Shown: piece by piece, positions 21,874-30,097 of the stretch | Numbering within the stretch: position 1 is the stretch's first letter | Layout: each line of letters opens with the position of its first letter | DNA from: Cupriavidus lacunae | GTDB taxonomy: Bacteria; Pseudomonadota; Gammaproteobacteria; Burkholderiales; Burkholderiaceae | Direction: 5' to 3' | DNA: 64,000 bases | Assembly: GCF_003353055.1 (NCBI RefSeq) | Contig: NZ_QKWJ01000020.1 | Location: forward strand, 57,102-121,101 | Made by a program: the position numbers and the translations under genes | The notes under the pieces: generated by a model | What the model was told of the DNA's origin: nothing | Database searches by the model: none | What the model saw: only the letters and a program-made list of their open reading frames with translations

Positions 21874-23277
21874 ATGGCGGCCGAAAAACAAGTCAAGACG
21901 ACCGGCCTGCTGGGCTGGATCGACGCCCGCTTCCCCGCAACCCAACTGTGGGAAGACCACCTCTCCAAGTACTACGCACCGAAGAACTTCAACTTCTGGT
22001 ACTTCTTCGGCTCGCTGGCGCTGCTGGTGCTGGTCATCCAGATCGTTACCGGCATCTTCCTGGTGATGAACTACAAGCCGGACGGCACGCTGAACGCCGC
22101 CGGCATTCCCGTGGCCTTCGCCAGCGTGGAATACATCATGCGCGAAGTCCCCTGGGGCTGGCTGGTGCGCTACATGCACTCCACCGGCGCCTCGGCCTTC
22201 TTCGTCGTGGTCTACCTGCATATGTTCCGGGGCCTGCTCTACGGTTCGTACCGCAAGCCGCGCGAACTGGTCTGGATCTTCGGCTGCCTGATCTTCCTGT
22301 GCCTGATGGCCGAAGCCTTCATGGGCTACCTGCTGCCATGGGGCCAGATGTCGTACTGGGGCGCCCAGGTGATCGTGAACCTGTTCTCGGCGATTCCCGT
22401 GATCGGCCAGGACCTGTCGCTGTTCATCCGCGGTGACTACGTGGTGAGCGATGCAACGCTGAACCGCTTCTTCTCGTTCCACGTCATCGCCGTGCCGCTG
22501 GTGCTGCTGGGCCTGGTCGTTGCCCACATCATCGCGCTGCACGAAGTGGGTTCGAACAACCCGGACGGCGTCGAGATCAAGGCCAAGAAGGACGAGAACG
22601 GCGTGCCCCTGGATGGCATTCCTTTCCACCCGTACTACTCGGTGCACGACACGCTGGGCGGGGCCGGCTTCCTGATGATTTTCTCGGCCGTGATCTTCTT
22701 CTTCCCGGAAGTGGGCGGCTATTTCCTGGAAGCCAACAACTTCTTCCCGGCTGATCCGCTCAAGACCCCGCCGCATATCGCGCCGGTCTGGTACTTCACG
22801 CCGTTCTACTCGATGCTGCGCGCCACCACGTCGAACTTCCTGCCGATCCTGTGGGTGTTCTTCGCGCTGGTGCTCGGCATGGTGTTCCTGCGCAGCAAGG
22901 ATGCGCGCGTGAAGGTCGGTGCCATCGCCATCGCCGTGATCCTGGCCGTGGGCTTCTACTTCATCGACGCCAAGTTCTGGGGCGTGCTGGTGATGGGCGG
23001 CTCGGTCGTGATCCTGTTCTTCATGCCGTGGCTCGACTGCTCGCCGGTGAAGTCCATCCGCTATCGTCCCGCCTTCCACAAGACCATCCTGATCGTCTTC
23101 GTGGTGGTGTTCCTGGTCCTCGGCTACCTCGGTGTGCAACCGCCGTCGCCGGTTGGTGAAAAGGTGTCGCAGCTCGGTACCCTGCTGTACTTCGCCTTCT
23201 TCCTGACCATGCCGCTGTGGAGCCGTGCCGGCGAGTTCAAGCCGGTGCCGGAGCGCGTCACGTTCCATCCGCACTGA
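21874..23277 (+). CDS. petB: Cytochrome b of the bc1 complex
   Basis: This 467-residue membrane protein carries hemes bL and bH and both quinone sites. Heme-ligand histidines are in the RYMHSTGASAFFVVVYLHMF helix (about 95-112) and in FFSFHVIAVPLVLLGLVVAH. The Qo-site motif reads PVWY (HIAPVWYFTPFY) rather than the mitochondrial PEWY. It is a full-length fused b-type subunit with eight or more helices and a C-terminal extension. I used the ATG at 21874, preceded by AAAGGAGAAGC, just after the petA stop. Confidence 0.96.
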   Translation: MAAEKQVKTTGLLGWIDARFPATQLWEDHLSKYYAPKNFNFWYFFGSLALLVLVIQIVTGIFLVMNYKPDGTLNAAGIPVAFASVEYIMREVPWGWLVRYMHSTGASAFFVVVYLHMFRGLLYGSYRKPRELVWIFGCLIFLCLMAEAFMGYLLPWGQMSYWGAQVIVNLFSAIPVIGQDLSLFIRGDYVVSDATLNRFFSFHVIAVPLVLLGLVVAHIIALHEVGSNNPDGVEIKAKKDENGVPLDGIPFHPYYSVHDTLGGAGFLMIFSAVIFFFPEVGGYFLEANNFFPADPLKTPPHIAPVWYFTPFYSMLRATTSNFLPILWVFFALVLGMVFLRSKDARVKVGAIAIAVILAVGFYFIDAKFWGVLVMGGSVVILFFMPWLDCSPVKSIRYRPAFHKTILIVFVVVFLVLGYLGVQPPSPVGEKVSQLGTLLYFAFFLTMPLWSRAGEFKPVPERVTFHPH

Positions 23278-23314
23278 GCGAAGCGCGAACCCGACAAGAG
23301 GACAAGGACACAAG

Positions 23315-24058
23315 ATGAAAAAGCTGCTTTCGATCTTCGCGCTGGCCGGCGCCTGCTTTGCCGCCGCACCTGCCATGGCATCCGAGGGGGGCTTCCCCCT
23401 TGAGCCGGCACCGGTGAACACTGCCGACCTGTCGTCGCTGCAGCGCGGCGCCAAGCTGTTCGTCAACTACTGCCTGAACTGCCACGGCGCATCGATGATG
23501 CGCTACAACCGGCTCAAGGACATCGGCCTGACCGACGACCAGATCCGCGAAAACCTGCTGTTCAGCGCGGACAAGGTTGGCGAGACCATGACCATCGCCA
23601 TGCAGCCGAAGGAAGCCAAGGCCTTCTTCGGCGCGCAGCCGCCGGACCTGTCGGTGATCGCCCGCGCCCGCGGCGACGACTGGCTCTACACCTACCTGCG
23701 CACGTTCTACCGTGACGACAGCCGCGCCACCGGCTGGAACAACCTGGTGTTCCCGAGCGTCGGCATGCCGCACGTGCTGTGGGAACTGCAGGGCCAGCGC
23801 GCCGCCAAGTTCACGGAAGTGGAACAGCACGGCGAGAAGGTGCACAAGTTTGCCGGCTTCGAGCAACTGAGCCCGGGCAAGCTGAGCAAGGTCGAGTACG
23901 ACCAGGCCGCCGCTGACCTGGTCGGTTTCCTGGACTGGATGGCCGAGCCCGCGCAGAACCACCGCAAGCGCCTGGGCGTCTGGGTGCTGATGTTCCTGGG
24001 CGTGTTCACCGTCTTTGCCTGGCGCCTGAACGCCGCGTACTGGAAGGACGTGAAGTAA
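23315..24058 (+). CDS. petC: Cytochrome c1 of the bc1 complex
   Basis: Cytochrome c1 passes electrons from the Rieske protein to soluble cytochrome c. The 247-residue precursor has a signal peptide (MKKLLSIFALAGACFAAAPA), the heme-binding CLNCH (Cys53, Cys56, His57), the Met axial ligand in VGMPHVLWE (about 150) and a C-terminal anchor helix (LGVWVLMFLGVFTVFAWRL). The ATG at 23315 starts the signal peptide and follows AAGAGGACAAGG. It closes the petABC operon before a strong terminator. Confidence 0.97.
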   Translation: MKKLLSIFALAGACFAAAPAMASEGGFPLEPAPVNTADLSSLQRGAKLFVNYCLNCHGASMMRYNRLKDIGLTDDQIRENLLFSADKVGETMTIAMQPKEAKAFFGAQPPDLSVIARARGDDWLYTYLRTFYRDDSRATGWNNLVFPSVGMPHVLWELQGQRAAKFTEVEQHGEKVHKFAGFEQLSPGKLSKVEYDQAAADLVGFLDWMAEPAQNHRKRLGVWVLMFLGVFTVFAWRLNAAYWKDVK

Positions 24059-24097
24059 GCCGTGCCAGCGGCCCGAACCCGGGCCCTGACAGGACAA

Positions 24098-24144
24098 AGG
24101 CCAGGAGTGGCCGCTGCGAAAGCAGCGCCGCTCCTGGCTTTTTT
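24098..24144 (+). terminator. Terminator after petC
   Basis: A long stem pairs AGGCCAGGAG...CGCTGC with GCAGCG...CTCCTGGCTT around a GAAA tetraloop, with a small internal mismatch, and is followed by six Ts. It ends the petABC transcript. Confidence 0.9.
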
Positions 24145-24195
24145 ACTTGGGAGCGTGCAGAACGTCACCAGGAAAGTGCGCCATTTGCCATAAAT

Positions 24196-24225
24196 TTGCT
24201 TTCTGGTGATGGACTTTGGCAGAAT
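24196..24225 (+). promoter_or_regulatory. Candidate sigma70 promoter for sspA
   Basis: TTGCTT (24196-24201) and CAGAAT (24220-24225) are separated by 18 bases and lie about 50 bases upstream of the sspA start, just after the petC terminator. Fit to consensus is moderate. Confidence 0.35.
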
Positions 24226-24276
24226 GTCAGACCTTACTGTCCGACCCTGCTTCGGCTAAGCCCAAGGAATCCAACC

Positions 24277-24888
24277 ATGATGGTGTTGTATTCGGGTACG
24301 ACTTGCCCGTTTTCCCAACGTTGCCGCCTTGTCCTGTTTGAAAAGGGCATGGACTTTGAAATCCGCGACGTAGACCTGTTCAATAAGCCCGAAGATATTT
24401 CGGTGATGAACCCGTACGGCCAGGTGCCCATCCTGGTCGAGCGCGACCTCATCCTGTATGAGTCGAACATCATCAACGAATACATCGACGAGCGCTTCCC
24501 GCACCCGCAGCTGATGCCGGCCGACCCGGTGCAGCGTGCCCGCGCCCGCCTGTTCCTGTTCAACTTCGAAAAGGAACTGTTCACCCACGTCTACACGCTG
24601 GAGAACGAAAAGGGCAAGGCCGCGGAGAAGAACCACGAACGCGCCCGCGCCGCGATCCGCGACCGCCTGACGCAGCTCGCGCCGATCTTCGTCAAGAACA
24701 AGTACATGCTGGGCGAAGAGTTCTCGATGCTCGACGTCGCCATCGCGCCGCTGCTGTGGCGCCTGGACCACTACGGCATCGAGCTGTCGAAGAACGCCGC
24801 GCCGCTGCTGAAGTATGCTGAACGCATTTTCAGCCGTCCCGCGTACATCGAAGCGCTCACCCCGTCGGAAAAGGTGATGCGCCGCTAA
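24277..24888 (+). CDS. sspA: Stringent starvation protein A
   Basis: SspA is a GST-fold protein that binds RNA polymerase and affects stationary-phase and stress transcription. The 203-residue protein has the thioredoxin-like N-terminal domain (VLYSGTTCPFSQRCRLVLFE), the NPYGQVPILVERDLILYESNIINEYIDERFPHPQ block cut here into its recognisable parts NPYGQVPILVERD and ESNIINEYIDE, and a helical C-terminal domain. The ATG at 24277 with CAAGGAAT upstream gives the family start MMVLYSGTT. sspB follows, as in most beta- and gammaproteobacteria. Confidence 0.95.
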   Translation: MMVLYSGTTCPFSQRCRLVLFEKGMDFEIRDVDLFNKPEDISVMNPYGQVPILVERDLILYESNIINEYIDERFPHPQLMPADPVQRARARLFLFNFEKELFTHVYTLENEKGKAAEKNHERARAAIRDRLTQLAPIFVKNKYMLGEEFSMLDVAIAPLLWRLDHYGIELSKNAAPLLKYAERIFSRPAYIEALTPSEKVMRR

Positions 24889-24945
24889 GCGGCACCGGCC
24901 CGAGCGCATCCGCCCTCGGGCCATCGCGGCGCCATTGGAAGCACA

Positions 24946-25434
24946 ATGTCTGAAACCTCCACCAAGCCCTACCTGATCCGCGCCATCTATGAATGGTGCA
25001 CGGACAACGGCTTCACGCCGTACATCGCCGTCTTCGTCGACGCCAACACCAGCGTGCCGCGCGAGTTCGTCAAGAACAACGAGATCGTGCTCAACGTCAG
25101 CTTCGACGCCACCAGCGGCCTGGACATGGGTAACGAGTGGATTACCTTCAGCGCACGCTTCGGCGGCATCTCGCGCAAGATCGACGTCCCCGTCGAGAAC
25201 GTGCTGGCCATCTACGCCCGTGAGAACGGGCAGGGCATGGCCTTCCCGGTCGAACGCAGCGTGCCGGAAACCCAGGCCGCCACCGAGCGTGAGAACAACC
25301 CGCCGCCCAAGCTGGCCCCGGTGGAAGCCGAGACCTCGGCCAGCACCACCAGCACCGACTCCGGCGACGACGACACGCCACCCCCGGTGCCCCGCATCGG
25401 CGGCAAGAAGCCCGCACTGAAAGTGGTGAAGTAA
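24946..25434 (+). CDS. sspB: ClpXP adaptor / stringent starvation protein B
   Basis: SspB tethers ssrA-tagged and other substrates to ClpXP. The 162-residue protein has the substrate-binding domain (PYLIRAIYEWCTDNGFTPYI at the N-terminus, then NNEIVLNVSFDATSGLDMG), a disordered acidic linker (about 105-150) and the ClpX-docking tail ending PALKVVK. All three parts are as expected. It is 57 bases after sspA and is followed by a tRNA gene. Confidence 0.95.
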   Translation: MSETSTKPYLIRAIYEWCTDNGFTPYIAVFVDANTSVPREFVKNNEIVLNVSFDATSGLDMGNEWITFSARFGGISRKIDVPVENVLAIYARENGQGMAFPVERSVPETQAATERENNPPPKLAPVEAETSASTTSTDSGDDDTPPPVPRIGGKKPALKVVK

Positions 25435-25486
25435 GCCATCCCAAAACGGACCGCAATGCAGTAGAATCGCGGTCTGCACCAGACAT

Positions 25487-25562
25487 GCCGGCTTAGCTCA
25501 TCAGGTAGAGCAGTTGATTTGTAATCATCAGGTGGCGGGTTCGAGTCCTGCAGCCGGCACCA
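25487..25562 (+). tRNA. tRNA-Thr (anticodon UGU)
   Basis: A 76-base cloverleaf starts GCCGGCTTAGCTCA and ends with the paired AGCCGGC plus A and an encoded CCA. The anticodon loop TTTGTAA has anticodon TGT, and the T-loop GGTTCGAGTCC is intact. The sequence closely resembles the E. coli threonine UGU isoacceptor as I remember it. A TAGAAT (25462-25467) upstream could be the -10 box. A terminator follows at once. Confidence 0.96.
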
Positions 25563-25569
25563 GAATTTG

Positions 25570-25602
25570 AAGGGGTTGCGCGAAGTCTGCGCGACCCCTT
25601 TT
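25570..25602 (+). terminator. Terminator after tRNA-Thr
   Basis: Arms AAGGGGTTGCGC and GCGCGACCCCTT pair with one offset around a short loop and end in TTTT, 8 bases after the tRNA CCA end. Confidence 0.85.
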
Positions 25603-25714
25603 GCATTTGAGGCACCCATCGCCAAGATGCCTTCCGGCACCCGGAAGACAATCCTCCGCAAGATCAGCTTGCCGGCCACGCGCGATTGCAGAACTTGGCG
25701 CAAAGCCAGTGTAT

Positions 25715-27100
25715 CTAACCGGCCTGCGATTCAGCCGCCTGGTACGGGCCCTTCACTGGAATCAGGACAGCCACACTCAAGCCTGTCTGGAGCCCTTCGT
25801 CAGAGAAGCCCAGGCGAATATCCGCGCCGATGCGCTTCGCAATTGTCCGGACTATGAAAAGCCCCAGGCCTGAACCGACCTGCGCGCTGCCAAGCGTGCG
25901 GTAGAAGGGGTCAAAAACCCGATCCCGTTCGGCCAAAGGGATGCCCGGCCCGGTGTCCTGAATGCGCAGCACGGTACACCCTTCTGCCGAGCTGACTGAA
26001 AGATCCACCCGGCCACCCTGCGGGGTATAGCGGATGGCGTTGTCGACCAGGTTCCTGACCACGGCGATCAGGTCCAGCTCACTCGCCCACACCCGAGCGT
26101 CTTGCGCGCCCTCGACACCGATGTCGATCTGCTTTGCCTCGGCCAACGGCATGAGGTCCTCCAGAACACGGCGGTAGATGGCCTGGATGGATACCGGCGA
26201 CGTCGGCAATTCGGCAGGCGATTGCACCCTGGCCAAAGTCAGGAGCTGATCCAGCAGGCTCCTGCCGCGTTCGATGCCCTGGCGCAGCACGTTCAGTCGT
26301 GCACGCGCCGCGCCGGACATTTCCGCTTCCGCCAGTCGTTCCGCTTGCAGCGACAACGCCGTCAGGGGTGAGCGCAACTCGTGCGCGGCATCCGCGACAA
26401 AGCGGCGCTGGGTGTCCATCGACTGCGCAACGCGGGCGAGCAGGCGGTTGATCGCCACCACAAACGGACGCACCTCCGAGGGAAGGCGGCGGTCGTCGAT
26501 GGGGTGCAGCTCTTGCTCGGCACGCTGGTCGATTTCCCTGGAGAGCGCGGCAATAGGCTGGAACATCTTGCGCACCAGGTCGGCGACGATCAGCAGCAGG
26601 AGCGGCACGAGGATCAGGAAGGGTGTCACGGTACGCAGGGCGCTTTCGCGCGCAATCTGATCCCGGAAGCCGGACTCCTGCGCTACCGCAATGCGCTCGC
26701 CGGCGGTGGTTGTCCCGACCAGTACACGGAAGGTCTCGCCGCCGACGTCCAGCGTGTGCAGACCATCCGTCAGCGTCGCGGGCAGGGGTAACAGCCCGCC
26801 GGCATCCACGCCTGTCTGTGACCCCTTGCCGTCGCCCAGGCGCTGGACGATCACACGCGATTCCTCGTTGCTTTCCTTGAGGCCAGCATCTGTGGGCGCG
26901 GGGGCAGGCGACAGGTGCTGCTGGCGCATCAGCCACGCGACCTGGCGCAAGACATCATCTTGCAACTCGTGCGCCTCATCGAAGGCGGACATGAACGAGA
27001 AGATGCCCGCCACGACAGCAACGACCACAATCGCGGCAGCCAGGGTGAAGGACAGTTTGATCTGGACCGACGCGTTCAGGCGCCCTTTGAGACCATCCAT
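25715..27100 (-). CDS. Sensor histidine kinase (QseC/TctE type)
   Basis: This 461-residue inner-membrane kinase has a first helix (about 13-36), a periplasmic sensor region (about 40-155) and a second helix (about 158-175). HAMP-like, HisKA and HATPase_c domains follow. The phospho-acceptor is His240 in DAAHELRSPLTAL; the N-box is NLVDNAIRYTPQGG and the G-boxes are DTGPGIP and GSGLGLFIV. This layout resembles QseC/PmrB-type kinases. It overlaps the upstream regulator gene by 25 bases, so the pair is co-translated. The signal is unknown. The end reads GPYQAAESQAG. Confidence 0.92.
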   Translation of the reverse strand: MDGLKGRLNASVQIKLSFTLAAAIVVVAVVAGIFSFMSAFDEAHELQDDVLRQVAWLMRQQHLSPAPAPTDAGLKESNEESRVIVQRLGDGKGSQTGVDAGGLLPLPATLTDGLHTLDVGGETFRVLVGTTTAGERIAVAQESGFRDQIARESALRTVTPFLILVPLLLLIVADLVRKMFQPIAALSREIDQRAEQELHPIDDRRLPSEVRPFVVAINRLLARVAQSMDTQRRFVADAAHELRSPLTALSLQAERLAEAEMSGAARARLNVLRQGIERGRSLLDQLLTLARVQSPAELPTSPVSIQAIYRRVLEDLMPLAEAKQIDIGVEGAQDARVWASELDLIAVVRNLVDNAIRYTPQGGRVDLSVSSAEGCTVLRIQDTGPGIPLAERDRVFDPFYRTLGSAQVGSGLGLFIVRTIAKRIGADIRLGFSDEGLQTGLSVAVLIPVKGPYQAAESQAG

Positions 27101-27741
27101 CCCACCCCCCTGACGTTCTTGATGACCTCGCTGCCCAGCTTGCGTCGCAGCGCGTGGATCAGATATTCGACGGCATTGCTTTCGACCTCTTCTCCCCAGC
27201 CGTAGATGCGATCCTCCAGCTCGCTGCGTGACAGGATGGCCCCTGGTCGTATCAACAAGGCCTGCAGGAGCGCGAACTCACGGTTGGAAAGCTGTATGGG
27301 TGCCTCACTGCCCACCGACGCCTGCCGCGTGGCCGGATCAAGTGAGACCGCGCCATTGCTGAGGACAGGCGCGGCGCTGCCTCCCTTGCGCCGCAGCACG
27401 GCACGCATCCGCGCGAACAGTTCCGCAATCTCAAAGGGCTTGAGGACGTAATCGTCGGCCCCCCCATCCAGGCCGCGCAAACGGTCATCCAGTTCATCGC
27501 GAGCCGTGATGATGAGCAAGGGAACGGGGTTGCCCCTGGCCCGAATGCTGGTCAGCACGTCCAGGCCGTCCTTGCCTGGCAAGCCAAGGTCGAGCAGCAC
27601 CAGGTCATAGTGCTGGCAGTCCAGTGTGGCGAGGGCGGCCTGGCCATTGCTTACCCAGTCAGCCGCATAAGACGCATCCTTCAATGCGCCCTGGATCGCT
27701 TCACCAATCATGGGATCGTCTTCGACCAGCAAGACCCGCAT
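27076..27741 (-). CDS. OmpR/PhoB-family response regulator
   Basis: This 221-residue regulator has a receiver domain with acidic pocket EDD (7-9), phospho-acceptor Asp51 in VLLDLGLPG and Lys near 101 in YVLKPFE. A winged-helix Trans_reg_C domain follows (LSNREFALLQALLIRPGAILS and the recognition part VEYLIHALRRKLG, ending in GVGWMVSK). I chose the ATG at 27741, preceded by GGGAGGCGGC; an in-frame ATG 15 bases upstream lacks as good spacing. It is the first gene of the two-component pair; the DUF347 gene lies immediately upstream on the same strand. Confidence 0.93.
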   Translation of the reverse strand: MRVLLVEDDPMIGEAIQGALKDASYAADWVSNGQAALATLDCQHYDLVLLDLGLPGKDGLDVLTSIRARGNPVPLLIITARDELDDRLRGLDGGADDYVLKPFEIAELFARMRAVLRRKGGSAAPVLSNGAVSLDPATRQASVGSEAPIQLSNREFALLQALLIRPGAILSRSELEDRIYGWGEEVESNAVEYLIHALRRKLGSEVIKNVRGVGWMVSKGA

Positions 27742-27766
27742 GCCGCCTCCCTTCAATCTTCGTCGT

Positions 27767-28525
27767 TCAATGCGCCGTTCGCGCTGCGCGCTGCCTGAAC
27801 AGCAGGATACCGGTCAGGATGAAGGCAAAAAGCGCAGCCGACGCGGAATAGCGGCTCAGCGCCAGACCTCCGGCGTTCAGAGGCTTGTCCAGGAAGTCAC
27901 CGACCACGGCACCCAGCGGGCGGGTCAGGATGAACGCCGCCCAGAACAGAAGAGTACGGGATACACGGGTCCAGTAGCAGGCCGCCACGATCAAGGCCAG
28001 CAAGCCGCCAAAGACGATGGCCGCGCCGGTGTAGCCCAGGCCCGCCGTATCGGCGGTCCAGTCGCCGAGTGCCGTGCCCAATGTCTGGGAGAACATGATC
28101 GTTACCCAATAGAACGCCTCCGCCCTGGGCGAGCTGACCGTGCTCACCGACACGGAGCCAAGGGTACGATGCCAGACAAAGAGCGAGCCGAGCAGCATCG
28201 CCAGCAGCAATCCCGAGCCGCCGGCGTACCCGATGCCGAGCGAGCGGTCGGCAAAATCGGCCAGCGTCGTGCCCACCGTGGTGGTCGCGATAATCGTGGT
28301 CCAGTACAGGAAGGGATGGAACCGCCTGGCTCTGATCTGCGCGATCACGGCGGCCAGGAATATCGCTGCGAAGATGCCCGTGCCGACCAGATAACCCAGG
28401 TTCATTGACATCGAGACGGCATCGCCGCCGGTTTCGCCGAGCGTGGTGGCGGCGATCTTGATCAGCCAGAACCCCAGCGTGACTTCGGGGACTTTGGCCA
28501 GGGCGTGTTCTGTGGATGTTTTCAT
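27767..28525 (-). CDS. Four-repeat DUF347 integral membrane protein (COG4705)
   Basis: This 252-residue protein is built of four similar units of two membrane helices each. Each unit carries a Thr-Leu-Gly / Gly-Asp motif: KIAATTLGETGGD (about 23-35), TTTVGTTLADF, FSQTLGTALGDW and LTRPLGAVVGDFLDKP. That matches the DUF347 repeat family (PF03988), whose transport or sensing role is not established. It sits 25 bases upstream of the response regulator on the same strand and is likely co-transcribed, so it may be the target or the co-sensor of the two-component pair. The ATG at 28525 follows a GAGCTCC-type weak site. Confidence 0.85.
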   Translation of the reverse strand: MKTSTEHALAKVPEVTLGFWLIKIAATTLGETGGDAVSMSMNLGYLVGTGIFAAIFLAAVIAQIRARRFHPFLYWTTIIATTTVGTTLADFADRSLGIGYAGGSGLLLAMLLGSLFVWHRTLGSVSVSTVSSPRAEAFYWVTIMFSQTLGTALGDWTADTAGLGYTGAAIVFGGLLALIVAACYWTRVSRTLLFWAAFILTRPLGAVVGDFLDKPLNAGGLALSRYSASAALFAFILTGILLFRQRAARTAH

Positions 28526-29041
28526 AGGAGCTCGCGCTAGTTGGTCAGGGAAGAGGCTACGCAGGCAGACTTAGCTGGCACTGAGCCAGGCAGCCTCGTC
28601 TTGGTACGGCCCCTCGGGCAACGACACGGCGTGCTTCATTAGCCGCTCGCAGAATGTCCGGCGCGGCAATGTCCCAGTCTTCATCACGGATCGCGGCAAA
28701 CCGGCGCATGTGCTGTTGAGCTTCGGGGCGTATCAGAGGTGCATGCGCGCGGCGTTTGCAGCGGGAAAGCGAATGTGCTGCACGGATCTGCTGAAACGGC
28801 TGCACGTGTGCCGCATTTCACCGTGATACGTTCAGCCATGGTCCACAACAGCCGCATTCCGATTCCGATGCAACGACGCAAACGATCGAGGGGCACGTCA
28901 TGAGGCTGGCGCAGCGCAGCCTAAGCAGCCCCGAAGCGGGCGTACACCTGCCTGACTATGACCGCCGCCGCCTGTCGCGCGGTGCGGACGCACTGCAGTC
29001 CTGCTGAGCCACACCCCTGACGAAGAGGAGACAACCACATC
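28526..29041. other. 516-base intergenic region
   Basis: This gap divides the leftward DUF347/two-component operon from the rightward TRAP operon and should contain both promoters. Short open frames such as 28557-28805 (minus) are Arg/Ala-rich and show no ribosome-binding site or family pattern. GAAGAGGAGACAACC directly before 29042 is the ribosome-binding region of dctP. No repeat or RNA gene is evident. Confidence 0.5.
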
Positions 29042-30061
29042 ATGGCCAAGCTGTTTACCCGCCGAGAGTTCGGCGCGCTCGCCGCCACAGGCCTCGCGCT
29101 GGCACTGCCGGTGCGCAGGGGGCTCGCCCAGAACGCCACCCTCAAGCTCAAGTACGGCACGGCATTCCCGGCAGACCATCCGGGCACGCTTCGCCTCCGC
29201 GAGGCCGCCGAGGGCATCCGCCAGGACACCCGCGGCAAGGTGGACCTGCAGGTCTATCCCAACAGCCAGTTTGGCAGCGAGCCGGACATGATCTCGCAGA
29301 CGCTGGCCGGCGCGATCGATTTCATGTCGACCGCCAGCACCAACCTGCAGACGCGGGTGCCGGCCGCCAGCATCAATGGTGTGGCCTTCGCCTTCAAGGA
29401 CTACGCCACGGTCTGGGCGGCCATGGATGGCGGGCTGGGTGCCTACGTGCGCGGCTTGCTCAGCAAGGTGAACCTGCATGTCTTCGACAAATGCCTGGAC
29501 AACGGCTATCGCAACATCACGTCGGCTATCCGGCCGGTGAACACGCCGGCCGACCTGAAAGGGTTCAAGATCCGTGTCCCGGTGATTCCGCTCTGGGTGT
29601 CGATGTTCAAGACGCTTGGCGCCTCGCCGACGGTGATACCGTTCGCGGACCTCTACTCCGCGCTGCAGACCCACGTGGTAGATGGCCAGGAGACGCCGCT
29701 GTCGCTGATCCGCAGCGGCAAGCTCTATGAAGTGCAGAAATTCTGCTCGATGACCGCGCATACCTGGGACGGGCACTTCATCTTCGGCAACGCCAGGAAA
29801 TTCCAGACGCTGCCGCGCGAGGTGCAGGCGTCCCTGACCACCCGCTTCACGGCCGCGGCGCTGAAGCAACGCGAGGACATCGCGCGCGTCGACGTGGAGG
29901 CGCGCGCGGAGATGACCCGGCTCGGCATCACGTTCAACCAGCCCGACCCCGCGCCGTTTCGCAAACTGCTGCAACAAGCGGGCTTCTATGCGGAGTGGCG
30001 CAGGAAGTACGGCGAGGAGGCCTGGCAGATGCTGGAAAAGTACACCGGGCCGCTGGTCTAG
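29042..30061 (+). CDS. TRAP transporter solute-binding protein (DctP family)
   Basis: This 339-residue periplasmic protein binds an organic-acid type substrate and delivers it to the DctQM membrane unit. It has a twin-arginine-like signal (FTRREFGALAATGLALALP) and then the DctP fold: LKYGTAFPADHPGTLRLREA, QVYPNSQFGSEPDMISQTLAG, and the family Arg motif LKGFKIRVPVIPLWV near residue 175, whose Arg normally grips the substrate carboxylate. The IPFADLYSALQTHVVDGQE block is standard. It is followed by fused dctQM. The substrate cannot be read from sequence. Confidence 0.92.
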   Translation: MAKLFTRREFGALAATGLALALPVRRGLAQNATLKLKYGTAFPADHPGTLRLREAAEGIRQDTRGKVDLQVYPNSQFGSEPDMISQTLAGAIDFMSTASTNLQTRVPAASINGVAFAFKDYATVWAAMDGGLGAYVRGLLSKVNLHVFDKCLDNGYRNITSAIRPVNTPADLKGFKIRVPVIPLWVSMFKTLGASPTVIPFADLYSALQTHVVDGQETPLSLIRSGKLYEVQKFCSMTAHTWDGHFIFGNARKFQTLPREVQASLTTRFTAAALKQREDIARVDVEARAEMTRLGITFNQPDPAPFRKLLQQAGFYAEWRRKYGEEAWQMLEKYTGPLV

Positions 30062-30097
30062 CCACCAGCCATTTGCAGAACAACAAGGAGAACAGCG

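Noticed and set aside
25487..25562. tRNA-Thr as an integration site
   Set aside because: The tRNA is followed directly by its terminator and ordinary genes; no integrase or duplicated tRNA 3' end was found in the window.
28557..28805. 82-codon minus-strand frame in the DUF347-TRAP gap
   Set aside because: No ribosome-binding site, no family pattern and an unlikely Arg/Ala composition; might be a gene remnant but I cannot support it.
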